Shown: one piece after another, positions 16,749 to 24,896 of the stretch
Numbering within the stretch: position 1 is the first letter of the stretch
How the letters are laid out: each line of letters starts with the position of its first letter
Assembly (NCBI RefSeq): GCF_001612885.1
Contig: NZ_BDBH01000007.1
Coordinates: 558,001-622,000 of the forward strand
From: Nocardia harenae NBRC 108248
Lineage (GTDB): Bacteria; Actinomycetota; Actinomycetes; Mycobacteriales; Mycobacteriaceae
Direction of reading: 5' to 3'
Length of the DNA stretch: 64,000 bases
Position numbers and translations under genes: made by a program
Notes under the pieces: generated by a model
The model's input: only the letters and a program-made list of their open reading frames with translations
Databases searched by the model: none
What the model was told of the DNA's origin: nothing

Positions 16749-18385
16749 CCGAACTCGAAGCCGCGGGCGCGGCACGCTCCGATGCCGCGGTGCCGCCGGG
16801 TGAAGCCGCCGGAGCGCCGGGCGCATCGGACGCCACAGCCGCGGTGCCGCCGGGCGCCGGGCCCGCGGGCCACGTTCCCTCGGCCGAGGTGACCGCGGCG
16901 GACGCCGCGCGCTCCGCGCTCCCACCGGAACTCGAGCGCGTCCACATGGTCGGGATCGGCGGGGCCGGGATGTCCGGCATCGCGCGGATCCTGCTGTCGA
17001 GGGGCGGCGCCGTCTCCGGCTCGGACGCCAAGGAGAGCCGCGGCGTGCTCGCGCTGCGGGCGCGCGGCGCGGAGGTGCGGATCGGGCACGACGCGAACGC
17101 CCTCGACCTGCTGCCCGGCGGCCCGACCGCCGTCGTCACCACCTTCGCCGCCATCCCCAAGACCAACCCGGAGCTGGTCGAGGCGCGCCGCCGGGAGATC
17201 CCGGTGCTGCTGCGCCCCGCCGTGCTCGCGGCGCTCATGCGCGGGCACCGCACCCTACTGGTCTCCGGCACGCACGGCAAGACCTCGACCACCTCCATGC
17301 TCATCGTGGCGCTGCAGCACTGCGGCTTCGACCCCTCCTTCGCGGTCGGTGGCGAGCTCAACGAGGCCGGTACCAACGCCCACAACGGCACCGGCGGCAT
17401 CTTCGTGGCCGAGGCCGACGAGAGCGACGGCTCGCTGCTGCAGTACGACCCGGACGTCGCCGTTGTCACCAATGTGGAATCCGACCACCTCGACTTCTTC
17501 GGCACCCCCGAGGCCTACACCCAGGTCTTCGACGACTTCGCCGACCGCCTCGCCCCCGGCGGGCTGCTCGTGGTCTGCCTGGACGACCCCGGCTCGCGCG
17601 CCCTGGCCGAGCGGGTCGCCCCCCGGCTCGCCGAGCGCGGCATCGCGGTGCTCGGCTACGGCTCCGGCGAGCTCGCCGACGCCCCGGTCCCGGTCGGGGC
17701 CAGGCTGCAGAGCTGGGAGCCGCGCGACGTCGGCGGGCTGGCCCAGTTCCAGCTGGACGACGAGCCCACCCCGCGCGCGCTGCGGCTCGCCGTGCCCGGC
17801 AGGCACATGGCGGCCAACGCGCTGGCCGCGCTGCTGGCGGGCCGGGCGGCGGGCGCCGACGTGGACGAGCTGATCCAGGGGCTGGAGGGGTTCGGCGGGG
17901 TGCACCGCCGGTTCCAGTTCGCCGGGCGGGAGAACGGCGTCCGGGTCTTCGACGACTACGCGCACCACCCGACCGAGGTGCGCGCCGTGCTCGGCGCCGC
18001 CGCCGAGCTGGTCGAGCAGGAGGCCGCCGACGGCGCGCGGGCCAGGCCGGGCCGGGTGATCGTGGTGTTCCAGCCGCACCTCTACAGCCGCACCGCCGCC
18101 TTCGCCGCCGAGTTCGGCGCCGCGCTCAGCCTGGCCGACGAGGTGGTCGTGCTCGACGTGTACGGCGCGCGGGAGGAGCCGCTGCCCGGGGTGAACGGCG
18201 CGCTGGTGGCGCAGTCGGTGACCGTCCCGGTGCACTACCAGCCGGACATGTCCCGGGTGGGCAGGCAGGTGGCGGCGCTGGCGCTGCCCGGCGACGTGGT
18301 CATCACCATGGGCGCGGGCGACGTCACCATGCTCGGCGGGCAGATCCTCGACGGGCTGCGGGCGCGCCCGCACGCCGGGCGGTGA
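16745..18385 (+). CDS. murC: UDP-MurNAc:L-alanine ligase MurC
   Basis: A 546-residue ligase for the first stem-peptide residue. An Ala/Pro-rich extension of about 55 residues precedes the normal start of the fold, RVHMVGIGGAGMSGIARILL. SGTHGKTSTTSML (about 173-185) is the ATP loop, EADESDGSLL the catalytic region, and DYAHHPTEVRAVL the C-terminal signature. The start is fixed by ATGA overlap with murG. The N-terminal extension is unusual in length but low in complexity. The stop overlaps the ftsQ GTG. Confidence 0.97.
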   Translation: MTELEAAGAARSDAAVPPGEAAGAPGASDATAAVPPGAGPAGHVPSAEVTAADAARSALPPELERVHMVGIGGAGMSGIARILLSRGGAVSGSDAKESRGVLALRARGAEVRIGHDANALDLLPGGPTAVVTTFAAIPKTNPELVEARRREIPVLLRPAVLAALMRGHRTLLVSGTHGKTSTTSMLIVALQHCGFDPSFAVGGELNEAGTNAHNGTGGIFVAEADESDGSLLQYDPDVAVVTNVESDHLDFFGTPEAYTQVFDDFADRLAPGGLLVVCLDDPGSRALAERVAPRLAERGIAVLGYGSGELADAPVPVGARLQSWEPRDVGGLAQFQLDDEPTPRALRLAVPGRHMAANALAALLAGRAAGADVDELIQGLEGFGGVHRRFQFAGRENGVRVFDDYAHHPTEVRAVLGAAAELVEQEAADGARARPGRVIVVFQPHLYSRTAAFAAEFGAALSLADEVVVLDVYGAREEPLPGVNGALVAQSVTVPVHYQPDMSRVGRQVAALALPGDVVITMGAGDVTMLGGQILDGLRARPHAGR

Positions 18386-19095
18386 GGTGGGTGCCCGCGT
18401 GGCCGGGCCCGCGCTCGGCGCGCGAACCGCGCCCGCGCGGCCGCCGCGGGCTGCCCCGGCTCCCGGTCCGGCTCGGGCTCGGGGTCGCGGTGCTGGTCAC
18501 CGCCGTCGCGATCGCGTACTTCACGCCGGTCTTCGCGGTGCGCACGGTCCGGGTGGACGGCGCCGCCGCGGTGCCGGAGGACCAGGTGCGGGCCGAGCTC
18601 GGTGTGCCGGAGGGCCGCTCCATGCTGCGCATCGACACCACCGCCATGGCGGCGCGGGTGGCGAGCATCCCGAAGATCAGCACCGCGCGGGTGCAGCGGG
18701 TCTTCCCCGGCACCGTCCGGGTGACCGTGCGCGAGCGCACCCCGGTGCTCTGGTTCGCCGGACCGGGCGGGGCGCACCTGGTGGACGCCGAAGCGGTCGA
18801 GTACGCCGTCGAGCCCGCGCCGCCCGCGGCCCCGGAGCTGACCGCCGCCGCGCCCGCGCTGCGTCAAGCCGCCGTGACGGTACTGACCGCGCTGCCGCCC
18901 GCGCTCGCCGCCGAGGTGGCGAAGCTGGAGGCGCGCTCGGCGTCGGACATCGCGCTGACGCTCCGGGACGGCCGTACCGTCTTGTGGGGCGGCGCCGACG
19001 ACGCCGCCCGCAAGGCGGCGGTGGTCGGCCCGCTACTGACCCGGGACGGCACGATCTTCGACGTCTCCAGCCCGAACCTGGTGACGGTTCGATGA
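18382..19095 (+). CDS. ftsQ: Cell division protein FtsQ
   Basis: A 237-residue bitopic membrane protein of the FtsQ-FtsB-FtsL complex. A basic cytosolic N-terminus precedes one span (LGLGVAVLVTAVAIAYFTPVF, about 31-51). Next comes a POTRA domain (VRTVRVDGAAAVPEDQVRAEL...VQRVFPGTVRVTVRERTPVLWF, about 53-128) and a beta-rich C-domain ending GTIFDVSSPNLVTVR. The GTG start overlaps the murC stop. It is the last gene of the coupled Mur/Fts block; a hairpin and a 352-base gap separate it from ftsZ. Confidence 0.93.
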   Translation: MRWVPAWPGPRSAREPRPRGRRGLPRLPVRLGLGVAVLVTAVAIAYFTPVFAVRTVRVDGAAAVPEDQVRAELGVPEGRSMLRIDTTAMAARVASIPKISTARVQRVFPGTVRVTVRERTPVLWFAGPGGAHLVDAEAVEYAVEPAPPAAPELTAAAPALRQAAVTVLTALPPALAAEVAKLEARSASDIALTLRDGRTVLWGGADDAARKAAVVGPLLTRDGTIFDVSSPNLVTVR

Positions 19096-19108
19096 CGCGG
19101 GGCCCGCG

Positions 19109-19126
19109 CGCGGAGTTCGCTCCGCG
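19109..19126 (+). terminator. TTCG-capped hairpin after ftsQ
   Basis: CGCGGAG-TTCG-CTCCGCG forms a 7-bp stem with a stable UUCG tetraloop, 13 bases after the ftsQ stop. There is no T-tract. Confidence 0.45.
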
Positions 19127-19306
19127 GCCCGGACCTGCGCCGTCGTCCGGGTCCGAGCGGCGGGGGCGGGGGGCGGGCTACGGTGTGGGGTGCGCCGGGG
19201 CGGGTGGGATCGCGACACAATCCGGACCCGGTACCGGCGCGCCTGCGAGCGGATCGCGAGCACGGCGAATAGCGTTCCGTTCCAGTCGGAGACTTGACAG
19301 AACGCT

Positions 19307-19331
19307 AACCCTATGGTTCAGCTTTAGGGTT
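19307..19331. promoter_or_regulatory. Inverted repeat in the ftsZ promoter region
   Basis: AACCCTA (19307-19313) and TAGGGTT (19325-19331) are perfect inverted 7-mers around TGGTTCAGCTT, starting 7 bases after TTGACA. Position and AT content suggest an operator or the core promoter itself. Confidence 0.45.
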
Positions 19332-19447
19332 TGCCCGGGGGGCGGCCCGTCGCCCGGGACGGCCCGCTTGCCGGGTTCCCGGACGGCGCCGCCCGAGGTC
19401 CGGGATCCGCACACGACAGGCTCGAGATCGAAGGAAGGCGAGAGCTC

Positions 19448-20656
19448 ATGACGCCCCCGCACAACTACCTTGCTGTGATCAAGGTCGTCGGCATCGGTGG
19501 CGGCGGCGTGAACGCCGTCAACCGAATGATCGAACAGGGACTCAAGGGAGTCGAGTTCATCGCGGTCAACACCGACGCGCAGGCGCTGCTGATGAGCGAC
19601 GCCGACGTGAAGCTCGACGTGGGCCGCGAGCTCACCCGCGGGCTCGGCGCGGGCGCCGATCCGGAGGTCGGCCGGAAGGCCGCCGAGGACCACAAGGACG
19701 AGATCGAAGAGGTGCTCAAGGGCGCCGACATGGTCTTCGTCACCGCGGGTGAGGGCGGCGGCACCGGCACCGGCGGTGCGCCGGTCGTGGCCAGCATCGC
19801 GCGCAAGCTCGGCGCGCTCACCATCGGCGTCGTCACCCGGCCGTTCTCCTTCGAGGGCAAGCGCCGCGGCAACCAGGCCGAGACCGGCATCGCCGCGCTG
19901 CGCGAGTCCTGCGACACCCTGATCGTCATCCCGAACGACCGGCTGCTGCAGCTCGGCGATGCGGCGGTGAGCCTGATGGACGCCTTCCGCTCGGCGGACG
20001 AGGTGCTGCTCAACGGTGTCCAGGGCATTACCGACCTGATCACCACCCCCGGCCTGATCAACGTCGACTTCGCGGACGTCAAGAGCGTCATGTCCGGCGC
20101 GGGCAGCGCGCTCATGGGCATCGGCTCGGCGCGCGGCGAGGGCCGGTCGGTGAAGGCGGCGGAGTCGGCGATCAACTCGCCGCTGCTCGAGGCGTCGATG
20201 GACGGCGCGCACGGCGTGCTGCTCTCGATCGCCGGCGGCTCGGACCTCGGGCTCTTCGAGATCAACGAGGCGGCCTCGCTGGTGCAGGAGGCCGCGCACA
20301 TCGAGGCCAACATCATCTTCGGCACGGTGATCGACGATTCGCTCGGCGACGAGGTCAGGGTGACGGTGATCGCCGCGGGGTTCGACAGCGGCGGCCCGAC
20401 CAAGCGGGTCTTCGATCCCGGGTCGGTGCGCGGCACCATCGGCTCGGCGCGGGCGGGCGAGATCGGCCAGCGCGGCAGCAGCAGCGATCACCTGGCCCGC
20501 GGCGTCGACCCGCCGTCCTACGACAGCGGCCGCGGCGCGGTGCCGAACTACCGGGAACCGGACCGGCTGCGCCCGGCCGCCGAGCCCACCCCGCGCACCC
20601 GCATCGACCCGCCGGACGACGACGACGTCGACGTGCCCGACTTCATGCGGCACTGA
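19448..20656 (+). CDS. ftsZ: Cell division GTPase FtsZ
   Basis: A 402-residue tubulin homologue that polymerises into the Z-ring. Motifs visible are GIGGGGVNAVNRMI near the start, the tubulin signature GGGTGTGGAP near 105-114, and NDRLLQLGDAAVSLMDAFRSADEVL. A disordered linker leads to an acidic tail, DDDDVDVPDFMRH. This is the conserved C-terminal peptide that in mycobacteria binds FtsW and SepF. The ATG at 19448 is chosen because GAAGGAAGG precedes it and MTPPHNYLAVIKVVGIGGG is family-like. Two hairpins follow the stop. Confidence 0.98.
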   Translation: MTPPHNYLAVIKVVGIGGGGVNAVNRMIEQGLKGVEFIAVNTDAQALLMSDADVKLDVGRELTRGLGAGADPEVGRKAAEDHKDEIEEVLKGADMVFVTAGEGGGTGTGGAPVVASIARKLGALTIGVVTRPFSFEGKRRGNQAETGIAALRESCDTLIVIPNDRLLQLGDAAVSLMDAFRSADEVLLNGVQGITDLITTPGLINVDFADVKSVMSGAGSALMGIGSARGEGRSVKAAESAINSPLLEASMDGAHGVLLSIAGGSDLGLFEINEAASLVQEAAHIEANIIFGTVIDDSLGDEVRVTVIAAGFDSGGPTKRVFDPGSVRGTIGSARAGEIGQRGSSSDHLARGVDPPSYDSGRGAVPNYREPDRLRPAAEPTPRTRIDPPDDDDVDVPDFMRH

Positions 20657-20679
20657 CTCACCCGCGGCCCTCGCCGCCA

Positions 20680-20695
20680 CCCCCGGAGCCGGGGG
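20680..20695 (+). terminator. Hairpin after ftsZ
   Basis: CCCCCG-GAGC-CGGGGG forms a 6-bp GC stem 24 bases after the ftsZ stop. A similar CCCCG-GAGC-CGGGG hairpin follows near 20746-20759. There is no T-tract. Confidence 0.4.
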
Positions 20696-20816
20696 CCGCG
20701 CCGTGCCGCCCGGACGTGCGGTCGCCCGGTGTCCCGAGGCCGCCGCCCCGGAGCCGGGGCCCGGTGGTCGCGGGCGACGCCGGTCGCCGGCTCGGGCGCG
20801 GATTAAGCTCGGAGCC

Positions 20817-21545
20817 ATGACTTCCGCTCCCGTGCTCACCGTCCGCCGGGTCACCACGACGCGCGCGGGCGGCTTCTCGGCCGCGCCCTACGACGGCTTT
20901 AACCTCGGCGACCACGTCGGCGACGACCCGGCGGCGGTGCGGCGGAACCGGCAGCGGCTGGCCGACGGCATCGGGCTGGCCCCGGAGCGGCTGGTGTGGA
21001 TGGAGCAGATCCACGGCCGCGCGGTGGAGATCGTGGACGGCCCGCGCGCCGAGCCGGTGCCCGCCACCGACGCGCTGGTGACCACGGTGCCGAACCTGGC
21101 GCTGGTGGTGCTCACCGCGGACTGCGTCCCGGTGCTGCTCTCCGACGACGAGGCGGGGGTGATCGCCGCCGTGCACGCGGGCCGGGTCGGCGCCAGGATC
21201 GGCATCGTCCCCCTGGTGCTGGAGGCCATGACCGCGGTGGGCGCGCGGGTCGAGCGGATCGGCGCCTTCCTCGGCCCGGCCGCCTCCGGCAGGCAGTACG
21301 AGGTGCCCGCCGCCATGCGCGCCGACGTCGAGGCGCACCTGCCAGGCAGCGCCGCCACCACCGTGCGCGGCACCCCGTCGCTCGACCTGCGGGCCGGGAT
21401 CCGCAGGCAGCTCGAGGCCGCCGGGGTCGGCGGGGTCGCGGCCGACCCGCGCTGCACCATCGAGGACCGGACGCTCTTCAGCCATCGCCGCACCGCCCCC
21501 ACCGGCCGGATCGCCGGGGTGATCTGGATGCAGGCGGGGTCGTGA
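20817..21545 (+). CDS. pgeF: Peptidoglycan editing factor PgeF (YfiH/DUF152 laccase-domain family)
   Basis: A 242-residue cytosolic protein. Family members remove faulty UDP-MurNAc precursors carrying L-Ser; earlier they were called multicopper polyphenol oxidases. The metal-site motifs are present: WMEQIHGRAV with the first His, TADCVPVLL with the Cys, and AAVHAGRVG with the second His. FLGPAASGRQYEV is also conserved. The ATG at 20817 is chosen because the upstream reading is Pro/Gly junk. The stop overlaps a 24-residue mini-ORF (GTGA at 21542-21545) that leads to yggS. Confidence 0.9.
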   Translation: MTSAPVLTVRRVTTTRAGGFSAAPYDGFNLGDHVGDDPAAVRRNRQRLADGIGLAPERLVWMEQIHGRAVEIVDGPRAEPVPATDALVTTVPNLALVVLTADCVPVLLSDDEAGVIAAVHAGRVGARIGIVPLVLEAMTAVGARVERIGAFLGPAASGRQYEVPAAMRADVEAHLPGSAATTVRGTPSLDLRAGIRRQLEAAGVGGVAADPRCTIEDRTLFSHRRTAPTGRIAGVIWMQAGS

Positions 21546-21616
21546 GCGGGCCGGACATGAGGGCTGGGGCGGAGCGCGGCGGGCCCGCACGCGCGCAGCG
21601 GACGGCGGGCGTATGA
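21542..21616 (+). CDS. 24-residue mini-ORF bridging pgeF and yggS (diverged junction repeat)
   Basis: GTG at 21542 overlaps the pgeF stop and TGA at 21614-21616 overlaps the yggS ATG, exactly the arrangement seen between rsmH and ftsL. The peptide contains SGPDMRAGAERGGPARAQR, alignable with SGPEAGAERGHGGPSLARN of the first mini-ORF. The DNA has diverged but keeps the GTGAGCG start and the GGGCCC end. Probably a decayed copy of the same element. Whether it makes a product is unknown. Confidence 0.35.
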   Translation: MSGPDMRAGAERGGPARAQRTAGV

Positions 21617-22404
21617 GCGGGCCGGAATCGCGCGCCCCCGGGCCCGCGCGGGCAGGTGACCACCCGGCCGCGGCGGCCGGCTCGGCGCGCGCGGCCGAGC
21701 TCGCCGAGCGGCTCGCCGCCGTCACGACCCGGATCGCGGCCGCCTGCGCCGCCGCGGGGCGCGCCGCGGACGAGGTGCGGCTGCTCCCGGTGACCAAGTT
21801 CCACCCGGCCGCGGATATCGCGATCCTCTACGACCTCGGCTGCCGCGCGTTCGGCGAATCCCGCGAGCAGGAGGCGACCGCCAAGGTCGCCGAGCTCGCA
21901 CCGGGTTTCGCCGAGCCCGTGGCGTGGCACATGATCGGGCGACTCCAGCGCAACAAGGCCAAAGCGGTGGCCCGCTGGGCGCACACCGTGCAATCGGTGG
22001 ACAGCGAACGGCTCGCCGCCGCACTGGACACCGCCGCGAGCGCCGCGCTCGACGCGGGGGAGCGCACCGCCCCGCTGCGCGTGCTGCTGCAGGTCAGCCT
22101 GGACACCGACCCGGGAAGAGGCGGCGTCGAACCGGCCGAGCTGCCCGCGCTCGCCGACCGGATCGCGGCCGCCCCCGCGCTGGAACTCGCTGGGCTGATG
22201 GCGATTCCGCCCGTGGACGCCGACCCCGATAGCTCCTTCGCCGTGCTCGAGACACTGCACACCCGGTTGCAGGCCGATCACCCGGGCGCGAGCGAACTCT
22301 CGGCGGGCATGTCGGGCGATCTGGAATCAGCTGTGGCACACGGTTCCACCTGTGTGCGTGTCGGTACCGCGCTCCTGGGTACACGCCCGATAACCTCGGG
22401 CTAG
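21613..22404 (+). CDS. YggS/PLPBP family pyridoxal-phosphate homeostasis protein
   Basis: A 263-residue protein with an alanine-racemase-like TIM barrel. The PLP-binding lysine is in LLPVTKFHP (K62). GESREQEATAK, WHMIGRLQRNKAK and LSAGMSGDLESAVAHGSTCVRVGTALLG are the family motifs. The family buffers PLP and keeps amino-acid pools balanced; it has no clear catalytic reaction. The first ~28 residues (SGPESRAPGPARAG...) exceed the usual family start and resemble the junction repeat peptide. Its place between pgeF and sepF is conserved in actinobacteria. Confidence 0.9.
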   Translation: MSGPESRAPGPARAGDHPAAAAGSARAAELAERLAAVTTRIAAACAAAGRAADEVRLLPVTKFHPAADIAILYDLGCRAFGESREQEATAKVAELAPGFAEPVAWHMIGRLQRNKAKAVARWAHTVQSVDSERLAAALDTAASAALDAGERTAPLRVLLQVSLDTDPGRGGVEPAELPALADRIAAAPALELAGLMAIPPVDADPDSSFAVLETLHTRLQADHPGASELSAGMSGDLESAVAHGSTCVRVGTALLGTRPITSG

Positions 22405-22412
22405 CAAAGAAA

Positions 22413-22455
22413 CCTCATCAGTCACATTCGACACATATGCTGGGGACTGACGAGG
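22413..22455 (+). promoter_or_regulatory. sepF promoter region with inverted repeat
   Basis: CCTCATCAGTC (22413-22423) and GACTGACGAGG (22445-22455) pair with one mismatch and flank TATGCT, a possible -10 at 22437-22442. The arrangement suggests an operator around the sepF promoter. Confidence 0.4.
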
Positions 22456-22513
22456 GGTGCTGAGCAAGACTTCAACACCCGGCCGCCACCGGGGCCGAAG
22501 GAAGGTCGACCAG

Positions 22514-23311
22514 ATGAGCACGCTGCACAAGTTCAAGGCGTACTTCGGCATGGTTCCACTCGACGAGTACGAGGACGACTATGTCGACGACCGGGCCCCG
22601 CACGGCATCGACGACCGCGGCCCCCGGCGGGTCCGCGCTCGCGAATTCGACCGGGAGTACGGCGCGTACAGCCGCTACGGCTCCCCCTCCGACGGCTATG
22701 GCGACGACCACTACGCCGCCGAATCCGACTACCCCGAGCCGGCCTACAAGTCGCCCTACTCCGGCGGCTACCCGCCGCTGCCGCGGCGCGAGGAGTACGC
22801 CGACGAGGGGTACTCCGACGATCGCTACGAGCCGCCACCGCGCCGCCCCACCCGGATCGACTCGGCGGCGGCCGGGCGGTTCCGCGCGGGCGGCGGCGCG
22901 CCGATGATGCGCGGGGCGACCCGCGGCGCGCTCGCGGTCGACCCCGAGGCGGAGGAGCGCCGGCTGGAGGAGCGCATGCGCGCCGAGCCGGTCGCCACCC
23001 GGCGGCCGGGGATCTTCGAGGACGGAGGTCCCTTGTCCAAGATCACCACGCTGCGCCCGCGGGACTACAGCGAGGCGCGCATCATCGGCGAGCGCTTCCG
23101 CGAGGGCAACCCGGTGATCATGGACCTGGTCGACCTGAGCAACGCCGACGCCAAGCGGCTGGTCGACTTCGCCGCCGGGCTGGCGTTCGCGCTGCGTGGC
23201 TCGTTCGACAAGGTGGCGACCAAGGTGTTTCTGCTCTCACCGGCGGACGTCGACGTCTCGGCGGAGGAGCGTCGCCGGATCGCGGAAACCGGCTTCTACA
23301 ACCAGAAGTAA
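22514..23311 (+). CDS. sepF: Cell division protein SepF
   Basis: A 265-residue protein that anchors FtsZ to the membrane. The N-terminal amphipathic helix MSTLHKFKAYFGMVP is the membrane-binding part. An acidic, Tyr/Arg/Pro-rich linker (about 20-170) is longer than in most homologues. The C-terminal SepF fold (LSKITTLRPRDYSEARIIG...VIMDLVDLSNADAKRLVDFAAGLAFALRG, about 174-240) dimerises and binds the FtsZ tail. The ATG at 22514 follows GAAGGAAGG. SepF takes the place of FtsA/ZipA in this lineage. A textbook terminator follows. Confidence 0.95.
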   Translation: MSTLHKFKAYFGMVPLDEYEDDYVDDRAPHGIDDRGPRRVRAREFDREYGAYSRYGSPSDGYGDDHYAAESDYPEPAYKSPYSGGYPPLPRREEYADEGYSDDRYEPPPRRPTRIDSAAAGRFRAGGGAPMMRGATRGALAVDPEAEERRLEERMRAEPVATRRPGIFEDGGPLSKITTLRPRDYSEARIIGERFREGNPVIMDLVDLSNADAKRLVDFAAGLAFALRGSFDKVATKVFLLSPADVDVSAEERRRIAETGFYNQK

Positions 23312-23328
23312 CGGCGTTGCCCGAGTGC

Positions 23329-23369
23329 ACCGCGCCGGTCCGGCCGAGCCGGACCGGCGCGGTCGTTTT
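23329..23369 (+). terminator. Intrinsic terminator after sepF
   Basis: A perfect 15-bp stem (23329-23343 with 23349-23363), loop CCGAG, followed by CGTTTT. It is the only terminator in the dcw region with a T-tract directly after the stem. Confidence 0.85.
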
Positions 23370-23401
23370 GCAGGTCGCCGATTTTCGGGCAGAGTGATGT
23401 C

Positions 23402-23704
23402 GTGGTGGTCTTCGCGGTGCTCTACTTCGTCCTGTTCATCTTCTGGTTGCTGCTGATCAGCCGGGTGATCGTGGAGTTCATCCGCAGCTTCGCCCGTGAC
23501 TGGCGCCCGACCGGGTTCGTGGTGGTCGTGCTCGAGGTGATCTTCACGATCACGGATCCGCCCGTGAAACTCCTGAGGCGCTTGATACCACCGGTGTCGC
23601 TGGGGGGAATTCGGCTCGATCTGTCGATTATGGTTCTGCTATTCATCGTGTTCATCCTGATGTCCATCGTGGGCAGGCTCGGGCAGCCCGTAGCTCCCGT
23701 GTGA
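23402..23704 (+). CDS. YggT family membrane protein
   Basis: A 100-residue protein with two membrane spans (VVFAVLYFVLFIFWLLLISRVIVEFI and LSIMVLLFIVFILMSIVG) and the central FTITDPPVKLLRRLIPP loop typical of YggT (CCB3/DUF-type) proteins. The gene sits between sepF and divIVA in many Gram-positive bacteria. A role in membrane protein organisation or osmotic tolerance has been suggested, but no biochemical activity is known. The start is GTG 23402. Confidence 0.9.
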   Translation: MVVFAVLYFVLFIFWLLLISRVIVEFIRSFARDWRPTGFVVVVLEVIFTITDPPVKLLRRLIPPVSLGGIRLDLSIMVLLFIVFILMSIVGRLGQPVAPV

Positions 23705-23771
23705 CAGAATGGGATGGGAACGAGATGTCAGATCTGCCAGATCTCCAAAAGACGCGTGAAGGGATCCTTCG

Positions 23772-24608
23772 ATGCCGCTGACCCCAGCCGATGTGCACAA
23801 CGTCGCGTTCAGCAAACCGCCGATCGGGAAGCGCGGCTACAACGAGGACGAGGTCGACGCGTTCCTGGATCTGGTGGAGCAGGAGCTGTCGCGGCTGATC
23901 GAGGAGAACGCCGACCTGCGACAGCGCGTGGCCGAGCTGGATGCCGAGCTGACCGATGCCAAGAAGAACCGCGGCCCCGGCCCCGGCATCGCGAAACCCC
24001 CGGTCCAGCAGGCACCGCCCCCAGAACCGATCAAACAACCGGTGCCCCCCGCCCCGCAGCCGCCGATGCCCGCGGTACCGGCTGCGGAGGGCCCGGGCGT
24101 CGACGCGAACCTGCAGGCGGCCAAGGTGCTCAGCCTGGCCCAGGAGATGGCCGACCGGCTCACCAGCGATGCCAAGAGCGAGGCGGAGAACCTGCTCTCC
24201 AATGCGCGAGCGAACTCCGAGCGACTGGTGGCCGACGCCCGCAACCGCTCCGATTCGATGATCGCGGACGCCAGGGGCAAGTCCGACGCCATGCTCTCCG
24301 ACGCGCAGACCCGGTCGGACAATCAGCTCCGCCAGGCCAAGGAGAAGGCGGACGCGCTGCAGGCCGACGCCGAGCGCAAGCACACCGAGATCATGGCGAC
24401 CATCACCCAGCAGCGCAGCGTGCTGGAGAGCCGGATCGAGCAGCTCAAGACCTTCGAGCGGGAGTACCGGGTGCGGCTGAAGTCTTACCTGGAGTCGCAG
24501 CTGGAGGAGCTGGAGAACCGCGGCTCGGCGGTCCCGGTGGATGACGGCGGCTTCGACACCGGCGCGAACAGCCTCGCGCCCGCGTCCTTCGCCAAGGGCG
24601 GCAAGTAG
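23772..24608 (+). CDS. wag31: Polar growth protein Wag31/DivIVA
   Basis: A 278-residue cytoskeletal coiled-coil protein that marks curved membrane at the poles and directs tip growth. The N-terminal DivIVA domain (PLTPADVHNVAFSKPPIGKRGYNEDEVDAFLDLV, residues 2-35) binds membrane. A first coiled coil follows (about 36-66), then a Pro-rich linker (about 68-110). A long coiled coil has repeated RANSERL/RNRSDSMI/ARGKSDAML units (about 115-235). Length is close to the mycobacterial protein. It ends the dcw region here, and a hairpin follows at 24623. Confidence 0.96.
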   Translation: MPLTPADVHNVAFSKPPIGKRGYNEDEVDAFLDLVEQELSRLIEENADLRQRVAELDAELTDAKKNRGPGPGIAKPPVQQAPPPEPIKQPVPPAPQPPMPAVPAAEGPGVDANLQAAKVLSLAQEMADRLTSDAKSEAENLLSNARANSERLVADARNRSDSMIADARGKSDAMLSDAQTRSDNQLRQAKEKADALQADAERKHTEIMATITQQRSVLESRIEQLKTFEREYRVRLKSYLESQLEELENRGSAVPVDDGGFDTGANSLAPASFAKGGK

Positions 24609-24622
24609 ACTTGCAGCAGGGT

Positions 24623-24644
24623 CCGTTCGGCAGTTGCCGAGCGG
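24623..24644 (+). terminator. Hairpin after wag31
   Basis: CCGTTCGGCA (24623-24632) and TGCCGAGCGG (24635-24644) pair with one mismatch, 14 bases after the wag31 stop. There is no T-tract. Confidence 0.4.
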
Positions 24645-24677
24645 TAGCGAGTCCTGTCGAGTCCCCTGGGGGTCACC

Positions 24678-24884
24678 ATGCTGGTACTGACGCTGGTGCT
24701 CGCCGCGATCGGCTTCGCCCTGCTCGTCACGGCGCTGACCACCGGTTCGGTGCTCTGGGCCTGGGGCTGCATCGTGGTGTGCGTGCTCGGTGCGGTGCTG
24801 TTGCTGGCGAGCGCGCTCGCGGTCCGGCGGCCCGACGACGGCGAACAGGCGCCCGCTCCGAAAAGGGTTGACCGCCGCCGCTAG
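24678..24884 (+). CDS. Small two-span membrane protein
   Basis: A 68-residue protein with two closely spaced hydrophobic segments (LVLTLVLAAIGFALLVTALTT and VLWAWGCIVVCVLGAVLLLASALAV) and a charged tail rich in Arg/Lys. Similar small proteins follow wag31 in mycobacteria and relatives; no function is known. The ATG at 24678 lies behind a purine-poor region, so translation may rely on a weak site. Its 3' end holds the TAGACT that may be the -10 of the ileS leader. Confidence 0.7.
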   Translation: MLVLTLVLAAIGFALLVTALTTGSVLWAWGCIVVCVLGAVLLLASALAVRRPDDGEQAPAPKRVDRRR

Positions 24885-24887
24885 ACT
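24882..24887 (+). promoter_or_regulatory. Candidate -10 box for the ileS leader
   Basis: TAGACT lies about 10 bases before the T-box stem I region. No matching -35 is visible. Confidence 0.35.
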
Positions 24888-24896
24888 GAAACCTGT

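Larger units (their letters stand above)
19096..19447 (+). promoter_or_regulatory. ftsQ-ftsZ intergenic region with ftsZ promoter elements
   Basis: This 352-base gap contains a hairpin after ftsQ, TTGACA at 19294-19299 (a clear -35-like box without a convincing -10 at normal spacing) and an inverted repeat at 19307-19331. GAAGGAAGG lies just before the ftsZ ATG. ftsZ is therefore probably driven by its own promoter. Confidence 0.55.
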
